A stretch of 40,000 nt of DNA from Verrucomicrobiia bacterium (GTDB lineage: Bacteria; Verrucomicrobiota; Verrucomicrobiia; Opitutales; Cerasicoccaceae): contig JAUIHT010000015.1 of the NCBI GenBank assembly GCA_030432235.1, forward strand, positions 1-40,000, read 5' to 3'. Positions within the stretch are counted from its first letter, which is position 1, and each line of letters opens with the position of its first letter. Positions 35,387-40,000 of the stretch are shown here, piece after piece. The notes under the pieces are model-generated. The model saw only the letters and a program-made list of their open reading frames with translations. It searched no databases and was not told the DNA's origin. Made by a program: the position numbers and the translations under genes.

Positions 35387-36416
35387 ATCTGAGTTAAAGG
35401 CATTTATTGTAGATGAAAGTCGGATATGTGAATCAACGATGGTTTGCCTACCGACAACACAAGCAATTGCTGAGGAAACTGGCTGCTCTCAACCCACCGT
35501 TTCACGTGTGATGCAAGAAATGGCCAAAGAAGGTCTTCTATGCAAGAAAGGCAAACGATACTATCCAGCTTCCCGGAGCAATCAGCCTCGGGATAGAGGT
35601 ACGCTCGCCGTGGTCATCGACCATGTCAGCGAATGGACAGCTATGCATTTGGATATCATCCGGGGGGCTAGTCGGGCTCTTGGCCCTTGGCACAAGCTTC
35701 TGCTCATCCAGCGGGATGCCAGTTCCTCAAGATTGTTGGCCTCGAACAATGACTTCCTCGATCATGTCGAAGAAATCTACGACCTGCCGGAGGGCGGAGA
35801 CACCATTGGGGTGCTTTTTCTGTTGAGCCAGACCAGCCCAAATTTTGAAAAGCGTCTTGTGGAAAGAAATCAGGTTGTTGTCCTAAATGAGCGACTGCTC
35901 ACTGAATCGTTAAGTTACGTGGCGCCAAGCGCGTTGGGAGCAGCATCCACCTTGGTGGACCACCTAGATGCGACGCCCGTCAACGAACTGGTCCTCATAA
36001 AGCACAAAAGGGCGTGGCAAATTGAAGAGGATTTTCTCAATGAGACTCAAATGGCAGCGGAGCGACGTGGCTATAAGATTCTGAAGCGATTCGAAGAGGA
36101 TATGAATGATCCAGAAACCACAAATAAAGTTATGGTGGCAGCGACAGGTAGCTCACGAGAAACGGGTATTATTTGTCCGGATCCAATAGCAGCACAGAAA
36201 ATTTATAAGCGTATCATGCCCCTCAAGCAGAGTGGCCAATGTCCACACCTGTTTTCGGCCTTTGGGGCCACGAGTGCTCCGTTGTCGTTATACCCTATAG
36301 TCGCATTCGACTATGAAGAAATGAGCCACCTTGCCGCAAAAGCTATCATCGAGGGCAGGACGATCCAACTCAGTGCAAAGCCAAGAATCCGGGCGCCCGC
36401 GCCCGGCGAGGGGTAG
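35379..36416 (+). CDS. Winged-helix (GntR-type) regulator with LacI-like sensor
   Basis: Protein of 345 residues. The N-terminal winged HTH reads PTTQAIAEETGCSQPTVSRV then MQEMAKEGLLCKKGKRYY, a GntR-like layout. The sensor part (RGTLAVVIDHVSEWTAMHLD, then FSAFGATSAPLSLYPIVAFD) is a periplasmic-binding-protein fold. It differs from the GntR hybrid at 9603 by a shorter linker and weaker sensor conservation. The C-terminus (AKPRIRAPAPGEG) lies inside the second copy of the 18-bp repeat, so the original end may have been replaced. No target genes are adjacent, and its role is unknown. Confidence 0.75.
   Translation: MNKSELKAFIVDESRICESTMVCLPTTQAIAEETGCSQPTVSRVMQEMAKEGLLCKKGKRYYPASRSNQPRDRGTLAVVIDHVSEWTAMHLDIIRGASRALGPWHKLLLIQRDASSSRLLASNNDFLDHVEEIYDLPEGGDTIGVLFLLSQTSPNFEKRLVERNQVVVLNERLLTESLSYVAPSALGAASTLVDHLDATPVNELVLIKHKRAWQIEEDFLNETQMAAERRGYKILKRFEEDMNDPETTNKVMVAATGSSRETGIICPDPIAAQKIYKRIMPLKQSGQCPHLFSAFGATSAPLSLYPIVAFDYEEMSHLAAKAIIEGRTIQLSAKPRIRAPAPGEG
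36385..36402. repeat. 18-bp direct repeat, right copy
   Basis: GAATCCGGGCGCCCGCGC inside the last codons of the regulator gene, identical to 35116-35133. Confidence 0.7.
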
Positions 36417-36624
36417 AAAAATCCCTGAAGCTCCATATAAAAGACAAGAGAAGGAGTAACTGCACACCGAGATGTCATAGAAAAATGCCGGTGTGTGGGC
36501 TTACAGAGTTTAGAATGAGACGCCGGGTGGACTGCTCCGGATTTGCTTTTGGTTATTTTTAAAATATGAAAGATTCACCAAAGACCACGGGCAGCCAAAT
36601 CAGACCATCCTTTACGGCCCAAAA

Positions 36625-37455
36625 CTAATTATTCGATTGCAGACTATTCAGCCATATTTGCTGGTCGACCCAATTTGAACTGGCAACAAATTTACGGGCT
36701 TCCTTGAACAGCTCCTGAAGGTGCATGGGCTCTCTAGGCGCTGGCGGGCAAACCAAGCAATAATCATCCTTTCGAACTGAAACCGAAAAAATATAAGTCG
36801 AAGTCTCGGGCGCATAATCATCTTCAGACCCACGTATTACGGCATGGGGCGTGTAGCTTACCGATCCATCGAGGCCGCGATCGGCCAACCAATCCGCCAT
36901 GGCTGCGATGCGTTTTTTGGATTCTACTAAGCGAGCTGCTTGTAGTTCTCGCCAAAATGCGGCATGCCTTTTAATGTTTAGCACGCTCGCCCCCGCGTGC
37001 GGGCTGGCCCAAGCATGTTGGCCTTCTTCGGGCAGCCCAAATTCCTCTATCATCATTTTTAACCAGGTGAGGCCGCGTTCAGCTTTGGGAGCAGTTAGCC
37101 AAGAGAGAAATTCGCTGCCCCATGGCCATAGTATTTCGACGGCACGTTGGGGTGCGGGCGGGAAAACGAGAACATTGAACTCCTCTACCTCCATTTCTGC
37201 CCGAATCGGCAACACCATATAGCCGAGGCATGGGGCGATGTTTCCCGGCCTGAACGGAATCAAATTCTCAATGGCAGCATCCCAGTGGATACGCTCGCGC
37301 ATTATTCGTGGGACATGGCTTACTCGTCGGCGCAACTCGTAATCACGTTCGGTGGACCAGCGCATGCGAAGCTCAAGAAGCTCATGGTCTGAGAAACCAG
37401 CAGCATGAGCCGCCTCGAACCCCTGAGTGAAATCCCATTGCTGAACCTTATCCAT
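36625..37455 (-). CDS. Unknown protein with a duplicated domain, partner of the nuclease
   Basis: Protein of 276 residues that I do not recognise. Two segments are alike: EFNVLVFPPAPQRAVEILWP near the middle and DYCLVCPPAPREPMHLQELF near the end, each preceded by a beta strand and followed by a helix, so it seems to carry two copies of a small domain with a V-x-PPAP-R signature. No signal peptide or membrane segment is seen. The ATG at 37455 follows the stop of the nuclease gene by two bases (TGAGCATG), so the two are translationally coupled and probably act together. It may be an immunity, specificity or substrate-binding partner. Function is unknown. Confidence 0.6.
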   Translation of the reverse strand: MDKVQQWDFTQGFEAAHAAGFSDHELLELRMRWSTERDYELRRRVSHVPRIMRERIHWDAAIENLIPFRPGNIAPCLGYMVLPIRAEMEVEEFNVLVFPPAPQRAVEILWPWGSEFLSWLTAPKAERGLTWLKMMIEEFGLPEEGQHAWASPHAGASVLNIKRHAAFWRELQAARLVESKKRIAAMADWLADRGLDGSVSYTPHAVIRGSEDDYAPETSTYIFSVSVRKDDYCLVCPPAPREPMHLQELFKEARKFVASSNWVDQQIWLNSLQSNN

Positions 37456-37457
37456 GC

Positions 37458-38003
37458 TCAGTTGCACTCCATCACAGCAGAAGCGATCGCGCAAAGCTGC
37501 CCGGCAGAAAAATCAAAAGTCTTGATCCTCGGGCAACTTTTTCGTGAACCGCCATAGAAATAGACCAATTTAGGATGAACAGCTTTACCTCTGTATTTGC
37601 GGCAAAGAGCATAGGTATAAAGAGTCAGCTGTTTGACGTGTTTCGGGTCTGGCTTTCTTGGACAACGACGGGGAGCCCACTTGGCTTCTATAACAGTGAC
37701 ATCATTTCCCGATACTTTGACCAGATCTGCGAATCCTCGCCAGGACCCCCACGTGTTTAGCTCATAATTTCGCTTCCAGTAGTGATCGTTTAATCTGACC
37801 TGTTTTGCAAATCTATCAACCATGCCCTTAAGTCCAGGGTCAGTTACGCCCATCATCAAGTAATCATCGAGAGCCTCCCCTCCGGAGCGTCCAGTCGATG
37901 GCCGATAAATACGTCCGCTAGAAAGATATATCTCTGTAGATTCTTGTTTGAGGTTATACAAGTGGAGTTCTGATTCAAAGGCGAGTAGTTTGGCTGCTTT
38001 CAT
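37458..38003 (-). CDS. PD-(D/E)XK nuclease, RecB/Cas4-like
   Basis: Nuclease of 181 residues (184 from ATG 38012). The motif order is that of the PD-(D/E)XK superfamily with a Cas4/RecB-type tail: RGFADLV (D93), VTVIEAKWA (E106, K108), then KQLTLYTYAL with Q125 and Y129 spaced as QxxxY. It should bind a divalent metal and cut or trim DNA. The longer frame to 38162 would run through the operator region, so I use the ATG 38003. The gene is first in an operon with the duplicated-domain protein and diverges from a small HTH protein, with two 17-bp operators between. The layout resembles controlled nuclease modules such as restriction or defence systems, but no methyltransferase is seen. Confidence 0.75.
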   Translation of the reverse strand: MKAAKLLAFESELHLYNLKQESTEIYLSSGRIYRPSTGRSGGEALDDYLMMGVTDPGLKGMVDRFAKQVRLNDHYWKRNYELNTWGSWRGFADLVKVSGNDVTVIEAKWAPRRCPRKPDPKHVKQLTLYTYALCRKYRGKAVHPKLVYFYGGSRKSCPRIKTFDFSAGQLCAIASAVMECN

Positions 38004-38017
38004 AACACACATGAAAT

Positions 38018-38063
38018 GTTGCGTACTGCGCAACGTCAACAAAAAAGTTGCGTGTCGGACAAC
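38018..38063. promoter_or_regulatory. Tandem 17-bp operators in the HTH/nuclease divergent region
   Basis: GTTGCGTACTGCGCAAC (38018-38034) and GTTGCGTGTCGGACAAC (38047-38063) share GTTGCG and CAAC at the same spacing. The first is a palindrome with 6-bp arms, the second a weaker one. Centres are 29 bp apart, close to three helical turns, as for cooperative binding of small HTH dimers. Confidence 0.65.
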
Positions 38064-38082
38064 ATTGGTTATTACATAATAC

Positions 38083-38391
38083 ATGGCTGGGACAAAATCG
38101 AAGCGAGAGATAAGCACTTTCGGTAGGGCGCTGGAAGCCATCCGCCGTGAGCAAAAACTCACGCAGGAGAAATTTGTCGAAAATTTAAGCCTGAACCGTT
38201 CGAGCTACATCTCCATGCTATACCAACGTCATTCCCCCGGGCCGACCCTCATGAAAAGCATTCTCACTGATGAAGCCGTCAGCCTTGAGCAACGCGCCGG
38301 ACTTCTGTCGCTTTATTTTGAGCACCAGCTCGATGTCCAGCTTGAAGCCAAGGATTTCGCGGTCTTAGTAAAGCCAAAGCGCAAAAGCTAA
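38083..38391 (+). CDS. Small HTH (XRE/Cro-like) regulator
   Basis: Protein of 102 residues with a Cro/C1-type helix-turn-helix in the first half (FGRALEAIRREQKLTQEKFV, ENLSLNRSSYISMLYQ). The C-terminal part is helical and may mediate dimer formation; it resembles no enzyme. It is divergent from the nuclease operon, and the two 17-bp operators in between are its likely binding sites, much like controller proteins of restriction systems or antitoxin-like regulators. A -10-like CATAAT (38075-38080) is almost on top of the ATG, so the transcript could be leaderless. Confidence 0.8.
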   Translation: MAGTKSKREISTFGRALEAIRREQKLTQEKFVENLSLNRSSYISMLYQRHSPGPTLMKSILTDEAVSLEQRAGLLSLYFEHQLDVQLEAKDFAVLVKPKRKS

Positions 38392-38469
38392 CGGCGATTA
38401 AGCCAGTAGCCAAACAAAGCACGAAAATTATCAGAACTGAAGCTCTCCGCAAACAATCAGTGAACTAGA

Positions 38470-39489
38470 TCATTTGCCCATCTCTTGGCCTCGCATTAAC
38501 TTCAAATCGAACCTATAGCCCCTAAAGTTACCCTTTCCTTCAAGGCCGGAAGCAGAGGAGCTGAGCTTTAGCTCGCCATCGCTGCGAAAAATTATCCAGA
38601 CATTCTTATCGTCGAAGCTCTGGTTTCCTGTTGGCTTTAGAATTATGGTGTACTGCCCTAGCACTTTGGGACCTGGTTCGACCATACCGGCGAAGGTCTG
38701 CGCCACACCGGGTAGGTCAAGATTCGTCAAGGTCGCCACCATGTGCAGGCCGTCCAATGAATCGACCATAAAGCTCACATTTTGAATATCCCGGCTGTTG
38801 GACACTGTGCCGCGAAAATTCGTTCCTGGAGCCAAGGCCTTTGTGACAGCGGCCAGCCGTTCAGACTGTTCTTTGGCTAGCCGGGCCTTTTCGGCTTCTT
38901 GCGCAGCTTTTATAGCGGCCTTCTCATTGCGGATACGCTCTTCCTCCCGGGCGAGCATTTCCTCGTACTCACGGGTCTTCTGAGCAACAAAAGCATCATG
39001 CGCCTCAATGGCCCGCTTCGCATCCTCGGTTCCTTCCATCACACTACCCGGAGGATAACTGGATTGGGGGCTGCCCAGGTTACTTAGCCCGTTATCGAAT
39101 CGTACTGGGCCAAAGCTCCAACGATCGACCTGTTTCTGCGCCTCGGTGGCACCGTAAAGCACCACGGACTCGTTCGCAGCATGAACGACCTCAAGGAGCA
39201 CTGCTTCGTTGAGCAATTCCTGAACAGGACGACAGAGATTCTCACGAGCTTTGGCCTCGGCCTTGAACTTTATTGTCAGGCTCTCAGGTGAGGTCCCAAT
39301 GATATCATAATCCAATTTTTCTAAGGACAGCACGGGCGGAAGGGCTTTGGCAACAGCCGCATGGATGTCAGCCCGCGAAGGCTCCGTTGATTGCTTCCCG
39401 CAACCACTGAAGGCCAGTACCAGCACAACAGCAACCGTAGCTGCGTGAATCCTTGAGTAGGCGATTTTTAAGAAGACTGGATCACCCAT
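38470..39489 (-). CDS. Predicted lipoprotein with coiled coil
   Basis: Protein of 339 residues with a signal sequence ending in a lipobox (VVLVLAFSGC, cysteine 30), so probably lipid-anchored. A long charged coiled coil follows in the middle (about 170-215, YEEMLAREEERIRNEKAAIK, AAQEAEKARLAKEQSERL). The C-terminal domain (about 225-339) is beta-rich and includes NVSFMVDSLDGLHMVATLTN and NVWIIFRSDGELKLS. No catalytic motif is recognised. It follows the PEP-CTERM gene on the same strand by only 6 bp, so the two are probably co-transcribed. Role unknown, perhaps in the envelope. Confidence 0.75.
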   Translation of the reverse strand: MGDPVFLKIAYSRIHAATVAVVLVLAFSGCGKQSTEPSRADIHAAVAKALPPVLSLEKLDYDIIGTSPESLTIKFKAEAKARENLCRPVQELLNEAVLLEVVHAANESVVLYGATEAQKQVDRWSFGPVRFDNGLSNLGSPQSSYPPGSVMEGTEDAKRAIEAHDAFVAQKTREYEEMLAREEERIRNEKAAIKAAQEAEKARLAKEQSERLAAVTKALAPGTNFRGTVSNSRDIQNVSFMVDSLDGLHMVATLTNLDLPGVAQTFAGMVEPGPKVLGQYTIILKPTGNQSFDDKNVWIIFRSDGELKLSSSASGLEGKGNFRGYRFDLKLMRGQEMGK

Positions 39490-39495
39490 GACATT

Positions 39496-40000
39496 CTATG
39501 ATTTGAAGTTAGTCACCCGGCGAAGACGAAGAGCAAGCAGGAGGCCGATTAGTCCGGCCAGTGCTGCGTAGCTGCTTGGCTCAGGAATTGCGGCCAAGCT
39601 AGAAATACGAAAACCAGCGTTTGGGAACTCGAAAGTCGGGCTAAACGATGGGAAATTGTCTGATGTTAGTTCAAAATCATTCGAAGTATAGGCTCCTCCC
39701 CATATCCCACGGCCAGTAGTGAGGTTGAATATTCTTTCATCATTCCATTCCCCTACATTACCAACTTGATCGAAAGTACCGTAAAAACTGGACGAATCGG
39801 CTCCAGCGCTACCCACCGTGGTCACATTTCCGCTTTGGCTATTCCAATCGGCACCATACCCGTAATTCGCAACGTTAATCCCGGGGTTTGCGATATCACC
39901 AGTTGTGGTGGCAGTTGCTTCGGTAGGAAGCGTTGGGCTTTGTGTCGCATAACTCCAGTAGCCACCGCTGCCGCTGCTTAGTGTCGGATCGTAGTATGCC
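39496..40000 (-). CDS. PEP-CTERM protein with FGE/SUMF1-like fold (5' part outside window)
   Basis: At least 167 residues are visible; the frame runs off the right edge. The visible domain has the formylglycine-generating-enzyme-like pattern common in verrucomicrobial PEP-CTERM proteins (GDIANPGINVANYGYGADWN, FYGTFDQVGNVGEWNDE, GRGIWGGAYTSND, NAGFRISS). The tail is PEPSSYAALAGLIGLLLALR followed by RR, for exosortase sorting. The visible part has no cysteine at all, whereas catalytic FGEs keep their active-site cysteines near the C-terminal RGG segment, so it is probably a binding rather than a sulfatase-maturing protein. Confidence 0.85.
   Translation of the reverse strand, partial: AYYDPTLSSGSGGYWSYATQSPTLPTEATATTTGDIANPGINVANYGYGADWNSQSGNVTTVGSAGADSSSFYGTFDQVGNVGEWNDERIFNLTTGRGIWGGAYTSNDFELTSDNFPSFSPTFEFPNAGFRISSLAAIPEPSSYAALAGLIGLLLALRLRRVTNFKS

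Noticed and set aside
33300-36420. Integron cassette array with toxin-antitoxin cassette
   Set aside because: I looked for attC-like pairs (RYYYAAC and GTTRRRY) around the VapBC and regulator genes and found no consistent set, and no integrase is present.
1-40000. CRISPR array, tRNA or rRNA genes
   Set aside because: No regularly spaced repeats of CRISPR type and no cloverleaf or rRNA-like segments were noticed on reading; a tRNAscan-type search could still find something missed by eye.

Overview
The window looks like a chromosomal segment of a marine or mucus-type Verrucomicrobiota, most likely Opitutae/Puniceicoccales-like. The basis is a Verru_Chthon cassette A-type giant pseudopilin-like protein, PEP-CTERM sorting tails, several Cys-type sulfatases, GntR/LacI hybrid regulators and many glycan-degrading genes. 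This is inference from gene content; no rRNA is present. I saw no tRNA, rRNA or CRISPR array.

Layout. 1-90 is the tail of an IS630-type transposase. 0.28-10.8 kb is a catabolic locus: a DHDPS/N-acetylneuraminate-lyase-type aldolase overlapping an iduronate-2-sulfatase-like enzyme (- strand), then on the + strand a LamG/PEP-CTERM surface protein, a DUF3748-type beta-propeller, a sodium/solute symporter, an Asp-box (sialidase-fold) protein, IS3 debris and a GntR-type regulator with a sugar-binding domain. 10.9-14.0 kb is a two-sulfatase operon (one exported, one apparently without signal peptide). It diverges from a 1294-residue multidomain clan-A glycosidase (14.2-18.1 kb). 18.2-27.5 kb holds a GH38 alpha-mannosidase, a small secreted protein plus the Verru_Chthon A-type protein, a GH130 mannoside phosphorylase/hydrolase and a LacI regulator. 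A shared 16-bp near-palindrome (consensus GAAATAACGTTAATTC) lies in front of the GH38, GH130 and lacI genes, with a fourth weaker copy after GH38. This reads as a small mannoside regulon.

27.8-29.7 kb is a group II intron with an endonuclease-less reverse transcriptase, clear domain V and VI and a candidate EBS1/IBS1 pairing. It sits beside an internally deleted transposase.

From about 30.3 to 38.4 kb the window turns accessory. It holds unknown proteins, about 2 kb of DNA without genes, a VapBC-like toxin-antitoxin pair, a regulator flanked by 18-bp repeats, and a divergent module (small HTH protein, RecB/Cas4-like PD-(D/E)XK nuclease, unknown protein with a duplicated domain) with two tandem 17-bp operators. 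The most striking part is about 33.37-34.18 kb, a dense run of inverted repeats without a credible ORF and with A-rich loops on the + strand. It is a candidate large structured noncoding RNA. The right end carries a lipoprotein and a PEP-CTERM protein with a formylglycine-generating-enzyme-like fold.
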